A stretch of 64,000 nt of DNA from an uncultured Archangium sp. (GCA_903905455.1 CAIVGN010000097.1:120605-184604); one strand, 5' to 3'. Positions 15,297 to 24,296 are shown, counted from the stretch's first letter. Made by a program: numbers and translations. The notes: generated by a model from the letters alone, not told the origin.

Positions 15297-16757
15297 GTGG
15301 AGCAGTTCTTCACGTCGCTTTCCAAGCGACAGACCATGCTCTTGCTGACGTCACTGGCCTTCGGTGGGTCAGCGTCGGTCGCTGCCTTCGAGCACCTCGA
15401 CCCGGCTGAAGAGGAGCTGCTCAAGCACCGCGCCGCCTCGCTGCTCCAGATCCCCCGCGACAAGCGCATTCCCCTGCTGGTGCAGGAGATCAAGCGGCTC
15501 GTCACCCAGCGCCGCCGGCAGCTCGCCAGCGCCGAGCCCAAGCGCCTGGCCACGCTGCTCAAGAAGGAGCGCGCCTCGATCGTCGAGGTGGTGCTCAACG
15601 CGCTGCCCTCGGAGCTGGCCACGGCCGTGCGCGCCGAGATGGGCAACCCCGCGCCGGTGCGGCTGCTGCGCGACGTGAAGGCCGAGGTGCTGTCCATCGT
15701 GCGGTGGAAGCTCGAGGACGCGCTGCGCTCGAACGGGCCGCAGATCGGCAGCTTCCGCTTCACCGACGTGATGATGATGCAGCACCGCGAGATCCTCGCC
15801 GTCGCCGACCGCATGGGTGCGCGGGTGCTGGCGACCGCCATCGCGGGGCTCAACGAGGAGGACCGGGTGACCTTCCTCACCACGCTGCCGCCCGACCAGC
15901 GCAACCTCGCCGCCCGCGCCGCCGAGGCCGGGGCCACGCGACGGCTGACCGAGAAGGACGCCCGCCTCGTGCTCGAGATGCACGGCGCCCTCGAGAACCC
16001 CTCGGCCGGCATGCGCAGCGCCGGGGTGCAGCGCATCGTGCGCGCCTGCTACGCGCAGGGGCCCGAGTTCGCGCAGCGCCTCTCGGAGCGCCACCAGGGC
16101 GATCTCGGCAAGCTCCTGGGCCGCTGGCTGCGCGAGGAAAAGAACAAGCCGGTGAAGGGTGACGGCGGGCGCCTCGACATCGTCGAGCAGCTCGAGCGCC
16201 TGGCGCAGAAGGGCATCGTCGACCGGCCCATGCGGCTGCCCCCGCCGGTGAAGCCGCCGGCCCCGCCGCCCGCGCCCGCACCGCCGTCCGCGCCTCCCCG
16301 CGCCGCGACCTCGTCGCCGGCGAACCCCCAGTCCCGGGTGCTGGTCGCCCCCCCGCAGCGCCGCCCCTCGGTGCCGCTGCCCCCGGTGGAGGCCCCGGTG
16401 GCCGCCGCCGCCCCGTCCCGGCCGCCGCGCCCCGCGACCGCGCCGCCGCAGGGGGCCCGTCGTGACCCCGTCGCCGAGCGGGCGGCCCGCCGCGCAGGGG
16501 CCTCCGGGGGCGCGCCCCGGCCCCCGCCCAACTCCACCGACTCGCAGATCAAGGGCCAGCGGGTGCTGCGCGACGGCAAGCCGCTCGAGCGCAACGAGGC
16601 CCTCGACACCACGCCGCCCAGGCGCCAACCGAGCCCCCTGCAGGCCGCGCCGCGACGCAAGGACCCGGCCGCGCCGCGGGGCACGAGCCCCACCAACCCT
16701 CACCGTTCTCCGGTGCTCAAGGGGACTGGTCGTGGACCTCAGGGTGGTTCGCGTTAG
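15297..16757 (+). CDS. FliG-like protein in the SctK position, with Pro/Ala-rich tail
   Basis: 486 residues from GTG 15297. Residues ~10-70 resemble the FliG N domain (RQTMLLLTSLAFGGSASVAA, FEHLDPAEEELLKHRAASLL). Residues ~80-130 resemble the middle domain (SIVEVVLNALPSELATAVRA). Residues ~150-230 resemble the FliG C domain (FRFTDVMMMQHREILAVADR, VLATAIAGLNEEDRV). FliG is the flagellar rotor protein that caps the FliF ring. Classical injectisomes have the unrelated-looking SctK between sctJ and sctL instead. The last ~185 residues are Pro/Ala/Arg-rich and probably disordered. No stator genes are seen, so it may serve as an adaptor between SctJ and SctQ. The assignment rests on motif reading. 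Confidence 0.7.
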   Translation: MEQFFTSLSKRQTMLLLTSLAFGGSASVAAFEHLDPAEEELLKHRAASLLQIPRDKRIPLLVQEIKRLVTQRRRQLASAEPKRLATLLKKERASIVEVVLNALPSELATAVRAEMGNPAPVRLLRDVKAEVLSIVRWKLEDALRSNGPQIGSFRFTDVMMMQHREILAVADRMGARVLATAIAGLNEEDRVTFLTTLPPDQRNLAARAAEAGATRRLTEKDARLVLEMHGALENPSAGMRSAGVQRIVRACYAQGPEFAQRLSERHQGDLGKLLGRWLREEKNKPVKGDGGRLDIVEQLERLAQKGIVDRPMRLPPPVKPPAPPPAPAPPSAPPRAATSSPANPQSRVLVAPPQRRPSVPLPPVEAPVAAAAPSRPPRPATAPPQGARRDPVAERAARRAGASGGAPRPPPNSTDSQIKGQRVLRDGKPLERNEALDTTPPRRQPSPLQAAPRRKDPAAPRGTSPTNPHRSPVLKGTGRGPQGGSR

Positions 16758-16768
16758 ACTGAAGTTCG

Positions 16769-17482
16769 ATGGATGACGGGCCGCGCGACGATCGAAGACC
16801 TTCTACGGGGACCCCCCGGGTGATCGGTAAGGTCATCAAGGGTGACGGCGGCGAGAGCCCGTCCCTCCACGAGAAACCCATGCTGCCTCCGCCGCGCCGT
16901 GGCGTGCTGAACGCCGAGGAATACGAGGCGAAGACCGCGGGCAAGCAGATCCTCGCCGAGGCGCAGGCCCGGGCCGAGGAGATCAAGGCCGAGGCCTTGC
17001 GCTTCAAGGAAGAGGTCTTCGCCAAGGCCCGCGAGGAGGCCAAGGCCGACGTGCAGGCCCGCGCCGCCGAGGAGATCGCCCGGGCCAAGATGCAGGCCGG
17101 CCAGATCATCGCCGACGCCGAGAAAGAGATCGTCGACCTCGCGCTGAAGGTCGCCGCGAAGATCATCAGCCGCGACCTCGAGCGGGACCCCGACCTGTTG
17201 CTGGAGATCGTCGCGAACTGCGCCGAGGCCGCCCGCAGCGCCAAGTCGATGGTCTTCAAGGTGCACCCCGAAGACGGCAAGCGCCTGCGCGAGAAAGCGC
17301 CGCGCCTCATCGAGCTCATCGGGCGCACCATCGATCTCGCCATCCGCGACGACGTGGACGTCGAGCGCGGGGGCTGCATCATCCAGACTCCCTTCGGCAC
17401 CATCGACGGGCAGATCCGCACGCAGTTCGAGATGCTGCGCAACGTGCTCATGCCGACCGAGTCGAAAAAAGAAGTGAAGTGA
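16769..17482 (+). CDS. sctL: T3SS stator protein SctL (FliH family)
   Basis: 237 residues from ATG 16769. SctL/FliH binds the ATPase and links it to the cytoplasmic ring. A variable N-terminus is followed by a long Ala/Glu/Lys coiled coil (~48-115: GKQILAEAQARAEEIKAEAL) and the globular domain: LALKVAAKIISRDLERDPDL, DDVDVERGGCIIQTPFGTID. The last motif (GGCIIxTxxGxIDxxxxxQ) is typical of this family. It stands directly before sctN. TAGACT at 16755 suggests an extra promoter with a leader of only a few bases. Confidence 0.9.
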   Translation: MDDGPRDDRRPSTGTPRVIGKVIKGDGGESPSLHEKPMLPPPRRGVLNAEEYEAKTAGKQILAEAQARAEEIKAEALRFKEEVFAKAREEAKADVQARAAEEIARAKMQAGQIIADAEKEIVDLALKVAAKIISRDLERDPDLLLEIVANCAEAARSAKSMVFKVHPEDGKRLREKAPRLIELIGRTIDLAIRDDVDVERGGCIIQTPFGTIDGQIRTQFEMLRNVLMPTESKKEVK

Positions 17483-17489
17483 GCCGCTG

Positions 17490-18809
17490 ATGGCCATCGA
17501 CCTCCGCCGCTACGCAGACCTCGTGAAGACGACGCAGACCGTGCGCGTGCGCGGGCGCGTCGTCGAGCTGACGGGCCTGGTGATCAAGGCCTCGGTGCCC
17601 AACGTGCGCATGGGCGAGGTGTGCCTCATTCGCCGCGGGCGCGAGGAGGTGCGCTCGGAGGTCGTGGGCTTCCAGGGCGACATCGTGATGCTCATGCCCC
17701 TGGGCGAGCTCTCGGGCATCGGCCCCGACTCCGAGGTCATCCCCACCGGGCGGCCGCTGACCATCTCGGCCGGCGACGGGCTGTTGGGCCGGGTGCTCAA
17801 CGGCCTGGGGGAGCCCATCGACGGGCGGCCCCTGCCCACCGAGGCGATGATCCCCTGGGCGGTCGACCGCGACTGCCCCGACCCCTTCAAGCGCCAGCGC
17901 ATCACCCGGCCCCTGTCGCTGGGCGTGCGCTGCATCGACGGGCTGCTCACCGTGGGCGAGGGCCAGCGCATCGGCCTGTTCGCCGGCTCCGGCGTCGGCA
18001 AGTCGACCTTGATGGGCCAGATCGCAAGGCAGACCTCGGCCGAGCTCTCGGTCATCGCCCTGGTCGGCGAGCGTGGTCGCGAAGTGCTCGAGTTCATCGA
18101 AGACGCGCTGGGTCACGAGGGCATGAAGCGCTCGGTGGTGGTGTGCGCCACCTCCGACCAGCCCTCGCTGGTGCGCCTGCGCGCCGGCTACGTGGCCACG
18201 GCCATCGCCGAGTTCTTCCGCGAGCGCGGCGGCAACGTGCTCTTCATGCTCGACACCGTGACCCGCCTCGCCCGTGCCCAGCGCGAGATCGGCCTCGCCA
18301 TCGGCGAGCCCCCGGCGCGCCAGGGCTACCCGCCGTCGGTCTTCTCCATGCTCCCGCGCATGCTCGAGCGCACCGGCAACTCCGAGAAGGGCAAGTGCAC
18401 CGCCATCTACACCTGCCTCGTGGCCGGCGGAGACATGGAAGAGCCCATCGCCGACGAGGTGCGCGGCATTCTCGACGGCCACTTCATCTTGAACCGCGCC
18501 CTGGGCGAGCGGAACCAGTGGCCCGCGATGGACGTGCTGGCCTCGCTGTCTCGCGTGATGAGCCAGATCGTCTCCAAGGAGCACAAGAAGGCCGCCGGCA
18601 AGCTCCGCGAGACCCTCTCGACCTACGAGAAGCAGCGCGACCTCATCCTGTTGGGCGCCTACCAGTACGGCACCGACCCGCGCACCGACTACGCCATCGA
18701 CAAGTACGACTCGATCATCAACTTCCTCAAGCAGGACACCTTCGAGAACTCGCCCTTCGAAGAGACCGTGCAGCGGATGGTCGACATGTTCTCCGACGCC
18801 GTCGACTGA
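17490..18809 (+). CDS. sctN: T3SS ATPase SctN
   Basis: 439 residues, family-typical length. SctN/FliI is the hexameric ATPase that strips chaperones and unfolds substrates at the export gate. Walker A is GLFAGSGVGKST (~163-174), Walker B VLFMLD (~250-255), and the arginine-finger region and LLGAYQYG-type tail (LLGAYQYGTDPRTD) are present. The N-terminal beta-barrel (VRVRGRVVELTGLVIKASVP) is intact. The start lies 7 bases after the sctL stop. Confidence 0.95.
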   Translation: MAIDLRRYADLVKTTQTVRVRGRVVELTGLVIKASVPNVRMGEVCLIRRGREEVRSEVVGFQGDIVMLMPLGELSGIGPDSEVIPTGRPLTISAGDGLLGRVLNGLGEPIDGRPLPTEAMIPWAVDRDCPDPFKRQRITRPLSLGVRCIDGLLTVGEGQRIGLFAGSGVGKSTLMGQIARQTSAELSVIALVGERGREVLEFIEDALGHEGMKRSVVVCATSDQPSLVRLRAGYVATAIAEFFRERGGNVLFMLDTVTRLARAQREIGLAIGEPPARQGYPPSVFSMLPRMLERTGNSEKGKCTAIYTCLVAGGDMEEPIADEVRGILDGHFILNRALGERNQWPAMDVLASLSRVMSQIVSKEHKKAAGKLRETLSTYEKQRDLILLGAYQYGTDPRTDYAIDKYDSIINFLKQDTFENSPFEETVQRMVDMFSDAVD

Positions 18810-18883
18810 TGTAGGGCGCTGACCGACCTTCGTTGCTTCCCGCCCACCCAACATCGGCGGGGTGCGTGTAAGCTCGACGGGTC

Positions 18884-19381
18884 ATGCCTCCGTATCGTCT
18901 CGAAGCGCTCCTCGACATTCGCACCAAGGCGGAAGACGCCGCGAAAGACGCGTTCTCGGCCGCCATCAAGGAGGCCGAGCGCGAGAAGAAGCAGCTGGCC
19001 ACCATGATCCAGCAGCTGGAGCTCATGAAGGTCGAGCGCAAGGCGAAGGTGCAGGCCTTCCTCGAGGAGATGACCAGGAAGGGCGGCGGCATCAGCGGCT
19101 TCCAGCAGATGGGCCGCTTCGAGCAGCGCCTCAAGGACGAGGAGGCCCAGTTCTCGCTGGAGGTCGAGCGGCAGAAGGAGCTCGTCGACCAGGCCGAGAA
19201 GATGGTCGAGCAGCGCCGGGCCGAGATGGCCGAGGCGGCGAAGGAAAAGAAGGCCATCGAGAAGAACAAGGAAGCCTGGGCCAAGCAGGTTCGCGCCGAG
19301 CGCATGACCAAGGAAGAGATGAACCAGGAGGAGATCGGGAACGCGCTGCATCTCCGGCGCACCCGGGAGCAAAAGTCATGA
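18884..19381 (+). CDS. sctO: T3SS ATPase stalk protein SctO (FliJ family)
   Basis: 165 residues, nearly all one coiled coil. The start MPPYRLEALLDIRTKAEDAA is the FliJ-type opening (F/YrLe.lLdir...). SctO/FliJ sits in the ATPase hexamer like the gamma subunit of F1 and couples it to SctV. Length and position after sctN fit. TAAGCT at 18869 could be a -10 giving a near-leaderless transcript. The stop overlaps the sctP start (ATGA). Confidence 0.88.
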   Translation: MPPYRLEALLDIRTKAEDAAKDAFSAAIKEAEREKKQLATMIQQLELMKVERKAKVQAFLEEMTRKGGGISGFQQMGRFEQRLKDEEAQFSLEVERQKELVDQAEKMVEQRRAEMAEAAKEKKAIEKNKEAWAKQVRAERMTKEEMNQEEIGNALHLRRTREQKS

Positions 19382-20379
19382 GTCGAGTCGACGACGATCG
19401 CGATGCCGCCCGCGTCGCTGCGCGGATGGCCGAGGCCAAGCGCAACGACGAGGCGCAGAAGGGCAAGAAGGCCGCCGAGAACAACGCCTTCTCGAAGCTG
19501 GTGCAGGGCCAGAAGCAGGAGGCCCACGTCGCCCAGGGGTCGAGCCTCGCCCGCAGCGCCATCGCCCAGCTGATCGAGGCCGCCGAGGCCGGGCACGCCG
19601 ACGAGGCGAAGCACCTCGACAAGGGCTCCCAGGGCACGCAGCAGGAGAGCGCCTTCAAGTCGAAGCTCGGGGTGAAGGGCCAGGAGCAGAAGACCCAGCA
19701 GAACACCCGCACCGACGGCGAGCACTCGCAGCACACCAAGCTCGAGAGCGACCAGGGCACCGCGCAGACCTCGAGCAGCCGCCAGACCGACCAGTCGAGC
19801 GCGGCCAAGAGCACCCAGGGCCGTGGCTCCGACGCAAAAGTCTCGCGAGAGAAGATCGACGAGCGCAAGGAAGCCGGCGAGTCGAGCAGCACCTCGGCGG
19901 CGGCCGGCGGCGCGTCGGGCGCGCGCGGCGAAAAGGGCGACCTCAAGACCGACACCGACAAGGGTGGGCAGCAGGGCGGCGGGCAGAAAGACGGCAAGGA
20001 CAGCCCCGCGGCGGCGAACCCCGGGTTCCGCTTCAACCCCGCGCTCATGGCGCCGGTGCCGGTGGCCAAGACCAAGGAAGCCTCGGGCTCCGACCGCTTG
20101 CGCAAGGTCGCCAACGAGGTGGCCCAGAAGATCGTCGACAAGGTGCGCATCGGCACCAACGCCATGGGCAAGACCGAGTTCCAGATCGACCTGCGCAGCG
20201 ACGTGCTGTCGGGGCTCTCGGTGAAGGTCTCGGCGCACAACGGGAAGATCTCCGCGGTGTTCCAGGGCTCCGACAAGGACGTCCTCAAGATGATCGAAGA
20301 GCAGGGTGAGGCCCTCAAGGCGGCGCTGGGCGCGCGGGGGCTGACGCTGGAGAACTTCAAGATCGAGGCGAAGGGTTGA
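19378..20379 (+). CDS. sctP: T3SS length-control/specificity-switch protein SctP (FliK family)
   Basis: 333 residues from ATG 19378 in an ATGA overlap with sctO. The N-terminal two thirds are rich in Gln, Ser, Lys and Gly and low in hydrophobics, as expected of an unfolded molecular ruler. The C-terminal ~95 residues fold as the FliK hook-length domain: TEFQIDLRSDVLSGLSVKVS, then DKDVLKMIEEQGEALKAALG and RGLTLENFKIEAKG. In FliK/SctP this domain contacts FlhB/SctU and switches export class. Here the partner could be SctU and/or its free paralogue at 25414. Confidence 0.85.
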   Translation: MSRVDDDRDAARVAARMAEAKRNDEAQKGKKAAENNAFSKLVQGQKQEAHVAQGSSLARSAIAQLIEAAEAGHADEAKHLDKGSQGTQQESAFKSKLGVKGQEQKTQQNTRTDGEHSQHTKLESDQGTAQTSSSRQTDQSSAAKSTQGRGSDAKVSREKIDERKEAGESSSTSAAAGGASGARGEKGDLKTDTDKGGQQGGGQKDGKDSPAAANPGFRFNPALMAPVPVAKTKEASGSDRLRKVANEVAQKIVDKVRIGTNAMGKTEFQIDLRSDVLSGLSVKVSAHNGKISAVFQGSDKDVLKMIEEQGEALKAALGARGLTLENFKIEAKG

Positions 20380-20414
20380 GCTCGAGGACGCCCGGCCGAG
20401 CGCCGGAACACACC

Positions 20415-21743
20415 ATGCTCATCAAGGCGCCCACGTTCTCCAAGTCGGGGCGCGCGTGGCGGCCGTTCACCTTCAACAACCTCGAGAAGGTCAGCAAGCG
20501 GCACGCGCTGCTGATCAAGAACCTCGAGTGGATGTTGCCCAACGTGCGCGCCACCGGCGAGGTGTCGAGCTCGGTGCAGAAGCGCCTCGAGGAGATGCTC
20601 GAGGAGCAGATCTCGATGCGCGTCGAGTACGTGCACGTGGTGCCGATGTCGCAGCTCCAGCACTACATCGGCGAGACCACCTTCCTCGCGGTGCTCACCC
20701 CGCAGCCCAACAAGACCCGCGGGCTGCTGGAGGTCGAGCTGGGCCTGGCGCACCACGCCATCGACATGCTGCTGGGCGGGGCAGGGGAAGCCGTCGCCCT
20801 GCGCCCGCTGACCGACATCGAAGAGGGCGTGATGACCTACGTCATCATCGAGACCCTCAAGGCGCTGGCCCCCTCGCTCGACCCGTCGCTGCCCAAGCTG
20901 CGCATCGAGGGCGTGGTGCGGGGCTTCAGCGAGATCCAGGGCCTGATCCCCGAGACCGAGAACCTCGCGGTGGTGCAGCTCAAGGCCATCTTCGGCGGCC
21001 AGTCCGGCTACGTGCGCCTGGTGATCCCCGAGGACGTGCTCTCGGCTGCGAACCCGCCCGTGGACGCCAGCGTGCGCCGCTCGCGCCGCGCCGCCGATGC
21101 CGAGGAGCACCTGTCGCGCCTGCGCAACGTCAAGACGCTGGTGCGCGCCGAGATCGGCAACGTGGAGATCTCCGGGGCCGACCTGGCGCAGCTGCGCGAG
21201 CGCGACGTGGTGCTGGTCGACGCCCTGAGCTGCCGGCCCGACCAGGGCGAGGGCGGTACCGCGAAGCTGCGCGTGGGCCTGGGCCGCACCGGGCACCTCG
21301 ACGCCGAGGTGGTGGTGGAAGACGGCCGCTTCCTGGCGCGGGTGACGGGCGTCAGCCTGGGGGCGCCGCCGCCGCCCGGCCTGTCAGACGAGAACGGTGA
21401 CGCGGCACCTGCGGAGATCGAGGCCGGATCCAACGACCCCGACGCCGACGACGAATCGACGACACCTGGTTCAGTGCGAGGGAGAAACGACGTGGAAGAC
21501 GCGCAGGGCGCCGGTGGCGCCGACTTGATGAACGACATTCCCCTGCAGATCGCGGTCGAGCTGGGCCGCGTTTCGACGACGGCCGAAGAGGTGGTCGCCC
21601 TCAAGATCGGCCACGTCTTCGACCTGAACCGCGTCGCCGGCGAGCCGCTCGACCTGTCCGTCAACGGCAAGGTGGTGGCCCGCGGCGAGCTGGTGGAGAT
21701 CGACGGGAACCTCGGCGTGCGCATCCTCTCGCTCGCAGGGTGA
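20415..21743 (+). CDS. sctQ: T3SS cytoplasmic ring protein SctQ with a FliM-like middle domain
   Basis: 442 residues from ATG 20415. A TTG at 20376 overlapping the sctP stop is possible but less likely. SctQ forms the cytoplasmic sorting platform. Residues ~80-150 look like the FliM/CheC-like domain: HAIDMLLGGAG, then LRPLTDIEEGVMTYVI, a FliM signature seldom kept in injectisome SctQ. Two SPOA domains follow, one near 235-325 and the C-terminal one (ALKIGHVFDLNRVAGEPLDL, VNGKVVARGELVEIDGNLGV). It thus combines FliM and FliN features in one chain. An acidic linker lies before the last domain. Confidence 0.88.
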   Translation: MLIKAPTFSKSGRAWRPFTFNNLEKVSKRHALLIKNLEWMLPNVRATGEVSSSVQKRLEEMLEEQISMRVEYVHVVPMSQLQHYIGETTFLAVLTPQPNKTRGLLEVELGLAHHAIDMLLGGAGEAVALRPLTDIEEGVMTYVIIETLKALAPSLDPSLPKLRIEGVVRGFSEIQGLIPETENLAVVQLKAIFGGQSGYVRLVIPEDVLSAANPPVDASVRRSRRAADAEEHLSRLRNVKTLVRAEIGNVEISGADLAQLRERDVVLVDALSCRPDQGEGGTAKLRVGLGRTGHLDAEVVVEDGRFLARVTGVSLGAPPPPGLSDENGDAAPAEIEAGSNDPDADDESTTPGSVRGRNDVEDAQGAGGADLMNDIPLQIAVELGRVSTTAEEVVALKIGHVFDLNRVAGEPLDLSVNGKVVARGELVEIDGNLGVRILSLAG

Positions 21744-21774
21744 CCTCGCCCTGCGCGTCGGGTAGCTTGCGCCG

Positions 21775-22332
21775 GTGCTCCGGTCGTTGTTGCCCCTCGC
21801 GTTGTCCTTGACCTTCGGTTCGATGGCGTGGGCTGACGCGCCCGCCGACGGGGGCGCGCTCGTGGCGCCGACCATGCAACCGGCCGTGCCCGTGGACGAT
21901 GGCCGGCGCCTCGCCGAGCCCCAGATCCCCATCTCCGAGCCCCCGGAGCTGGCCGCCGACGAGCTCAACCTGGGGTGGACGCTGGCGCGCACCATGCTGG
22001 TGCTGGCGATGGTCATCGGCCTGGCCTGGCTGACGCTCAACGTGGGCCTGCGCCGCCTGCTGGGCATTCGCCCCACGGTGGGCACCTCGATGGTGACGGT
22101 GCTCGAGCGGGTGATGCTCGATCAGAAGCGCTCGCTCTTCGTCGTCGAGGCGGCCGGCGAGGTGCTGCTGGTGGGCGGTGGTGACGGCGCGCTCTCGCTC
22201 ATCGCCAAGCTCGACCGCGCGGAGGTCGATCGGCTGCGCGCCGAGTCGGCCAGCGGCAAGCCGGTGCAGTTGAGCCCCTTCCTGAAGAAACTGCTCGGGC
22301 GCAAAGACGTGCCTCCGCCCCCTGCCTCATGA
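21775..22332 (+). CDS. fliO: FliO-like export-gate assembly protein
   Basis: 185 residues from GTG 21775. It has a signal-like N-terminus (MLRSLLPLALSLTFGSMAWA), a short periplasmic part, one membrane helix (~62-85, RTMLVLAMVIGLAWLTLNVG) and a small cytoplasmic beta domain (VTVLERVMLDQKRSLFVVEA, VLLVGGGDGALSLIAKL), which is the FliO pattern. FliO helps assemble the FliP ring in flagella and is normally missing from non-flagellar T3SS. It lies directly before sctR with a 4-base overlap, as fliO lies before fliP. TAGCTT at 21763 suggests a leaderless transcript. Confidence 0.8.
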   Translation: MLRSLLPLALSLTFGSMAWADAPADGGALVAPTMQPAVPVDDGRRLAEPQIPISEPPELAADELNLGWTLARTMLVLAMVIGLAWLTLNVGLRRLLGIRPTVGTSMVTVLERVMLDQKRSLFVVEAAGEVLLVGGGDGALSLIAKLDRAEVDRLRAESASGKPVQLSPFLKKLLGRKDVPPPPAS

Positions 22333-23177
22333 GGAATTCCCCAGTGACCGAACGCCTCTCGACCGTCATGCGCGCGCGCGTGTGGTTGTTCTCGCTTGCG
22401 CTGATGCTCCAGCCCGCCATCGCCTTCGCCCAGGGTCGCAAGGGCAAGGGTGGGGGAGGGGGCGTCGCCGACGCCGTGACGGGTGGTGGCCCGCTCGACG
22501 GCAGCGACTCGTTCGCCAACCGGCCGCTGGTGCTGATGGTGGCCTTGACCGCGCTCGGCCTGGCGCCGTTCGTGCTGTTGATGGTGACCAGCTTCGTGAA
22601 GATCTCGGTGGTGCTGTCCATCGTCCGCTCGGCGCTCGGCACCCAGCAGATCCCGCCCACGCAGGTGATCACCGGGCTGGCGATCATCCTCACGGTCTAC
22701 ATCATGGCCCCGGTGGGCCAGGCGATGTTCCGGGCGGCGGACGCGGGTGACGTGACCCAGAACGGCAGCCTGCTCGACGCCAAGTCGGTGGACGTGGTGA
22801 TCAAGGCGGCCCTCAAGGCCCGGGAACCCTTGCGGGACTTCCTGCTCAAGAAGGTCACCCTCAAGGACCGCACGCTCTTCTATTCGCTGGCCCTCAAGCT
22901 GCGAAAGCCCGAGGACCGCGTGGGCATCGAGGAAAAGGACTTCCTGGTGCTGGTGCCCTCGTTCGTGGTCTCGGAGCTCAAGGAGGCCTTCCAGATCGGC
23001 TTCCTGCTCTTCGTGCCCTTCCTGGTGATCGACATGGTGGTCGCCAACATCCTGCTCGCCCTGGGCATGCAGATGCTCTCGCCCACCACCATCTCGATGC
23101 CCTTCAAACTCTTGCTCTTCGTGCTCGTCGACGGTTGGTACCTGATCGCGAAGGGCCTGGTCGTCGGCTACCTCTAA
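22329..23177 (+). CDS. sctR: T3SS export gate protein SctR (FliP family)
   Basis: 282 residues. After a cleavable-looking signal (ARVWLFSLALMLQPAIAFAQ, near 17-36), as in FliP and unlike most SctR, come the family blocks VMTSFVKI-type (LLMVTSFVKISVVLSIVRSA), LGTQQIPPTQVITGLAIILT, VPSFVVSELKEAFQIGFLLF and PFLVIDMVVANILLALGMQM. Five copies build the core of the export gate. The retained signal peptide agrees with the flagellar flavour of the locus and with FliO next door. Confidence 0.93.
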   Translation: MRNSPVTERLSTVMRARVWLFSLALMLQPAIAFAQGRKGKGGGGGVADAVTGGGPLDGSDSFANRPLVLMVALTALGLAPFVLLMVTSFVKISVVLSIVRSALGTQQIPPTQVITGLAIILTVYIMAPVGQAMFRAADAGDVTQNGSLLDAKSVDVVIKAALKAREPLRDFLLKKVTLKDRTLFYSLALKLRKPEDRVGIEEKDFLVLVPSFVVSELKEAFQIGFLLFVPFLVIDMVVANILLALGMQMLSPTTISMPFKLLLFVLVDGWYLIAKGLVVGYL

Positions 23178-23185
23178 AGGCACCC

Positions 23186-23452
23186 ATGCACCACATGACC
23201 TATGTCATCCAGCAGGCCCTCATCCTCGTGCTCGTGGTGTCGGGTCCGCCGATCATTCTCGCGCTGATCATCGGCTTCGTGATCTCCGTGTTCCAGGCGG
23301 CGACGCAGATCCAGGAGCAGACGCTCTCGTTCGCGCCCAAGCTGGTGATCATCTTCGGCGTGCTCGGCCTGGCGGGCCCGTGGATGGGCTCCAACCTGCT
23401 GCGCTTCACCTTCAACATCTACGATCGCTTCCCGGCGTTGATCGGCCACTGA
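23186..23452 (+). CDS. sctS: T3SS export gate protein SctS (FliQ family)
   Basis: 88 residues, two membrane helices, usual family length. Start ATG 23186 has AAAGG five bases upstream. Signature FVISVFQAATQIQEQTLSFA-PK is intact. Four copies wrap around the SctR/SctT core. Eight bases follow sctR and four precede sctT, so the gate genes are tightly packed. Confidence 0.93.
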   Translation: MHHMTYVIQQALILVLVVSGPPIILALIIGFVISVFQAATQIQEQTLSFAPKLVIIFGVLGLAGPWMGSNLLRFTFNIYDRFPALIGH

Positions 23453-23456
23453 GTCC

Positions 23457-24296
23457 ATGGGCGCTGCCGAGGCACAGGAACTGGTCGCCGCGCTCCGCCA
23501 CGAGCTGGGCATTCAGACCGACTTCACCCAGCTGCTGCTGGCCTTCGCGTTGCTCATGGCGCGCGTGCTCCCGGTGATCATCTTGACCCCGTTTCTGGGC
23601 GGCGAGACGGTGCCCCAGGAGGTCAAGCTGGGCCTGGGCGTGATGCTGGGCATGGTGCTCTACCCGGTGATCATCGCCCAGGTGCGCGAGATACCCGTGT
23701 CGGCGATCTTGTTCGTCGCCCTGATGTTGAAGGAGCTGTTCATAGGCCTGACCGTGTCCTTCATCGTGGGCCTGGTCTTCGACGCCGCGAACTCCGCGGG
23801 CACGCTGGTCGACACCATGTCGGGCACCAACCAGGCCCAGCTCATGGTCCCGCAGATGGGCCAGAACGCGTCGCTGTTCTCGAACCTCCAGCTGCAGATG
23901 ACGGTGGTGATCTTCCTCTCGCTGGGCGGGCACCACATCGTCATCCAGACGCTCGGGGACAGCCTGGCGCTCATCCCCCTGGGGCAGTACCCGAAGTTCA
24001 GCCACGGCACCTGGGCGTTCTTCGAGACGGTGCTGCGCGTCTTCGGCGACCTGGTCCGCATCGCCCTGGCCCTCGCGTCGCCGGTGCTGCTGGCCACCTT
24101 CCTCGTGGACCTCGCGCTGGGCATGATCAACCGCGTCGCTCCGCAGGTGCAGGTGTTCTTCATCTCGATGCAGATCAAGCCCGCGGTGACGGTGCTGATC
24201 ATGGTCACCTCGATTCACCTCATCCTCGACCGGTTGGTCGGCGAGTACGGGGTGATGCTGCGCTGGCTCCGGCAGGCCCTCTACCTGCTGTCCTGA
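23457..24296 (+). CDS. sctT: T3SS export gate protein SctT (FliR family)
   Basis: 279 residues, about seven membrane helices, normal length. Family blocks include ARVLPVIILTPFLGGETVPQ, LKELFIGLTVSFIVGLVFDA, ANSAGTLVDTMSGTN and ALGMINRVAPQVQVFFISMQ. It caps the SctR pentamer in the export gate. Start ATG 23457 lies 4 bases after sctS. Confidence 0.93.
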   Translation: MGAAEAQELVAALRHELGIQTDFTQLLLAFALLMARVLPVIILTPFLGGETVPQEVKLGLGVMLGMVLYPVIIAQVREIPVSAILFVALMLKELFIGLTVSFIVGLVFDAANSAGTLVDTMSGTNQAQLMVPQMGQNASLFSNLQLQMTVVIFLSLGGHHIVIQTLGDSLALIPLGQYPKFSHGTWAFFETVLRVFGDLVRIALALASPVLLATFLVDLALGMINRVAPQVQVFFISMQIKPAVTVLIMVTSIHLILDRLVGEYGVMLRWLRQALYLLS

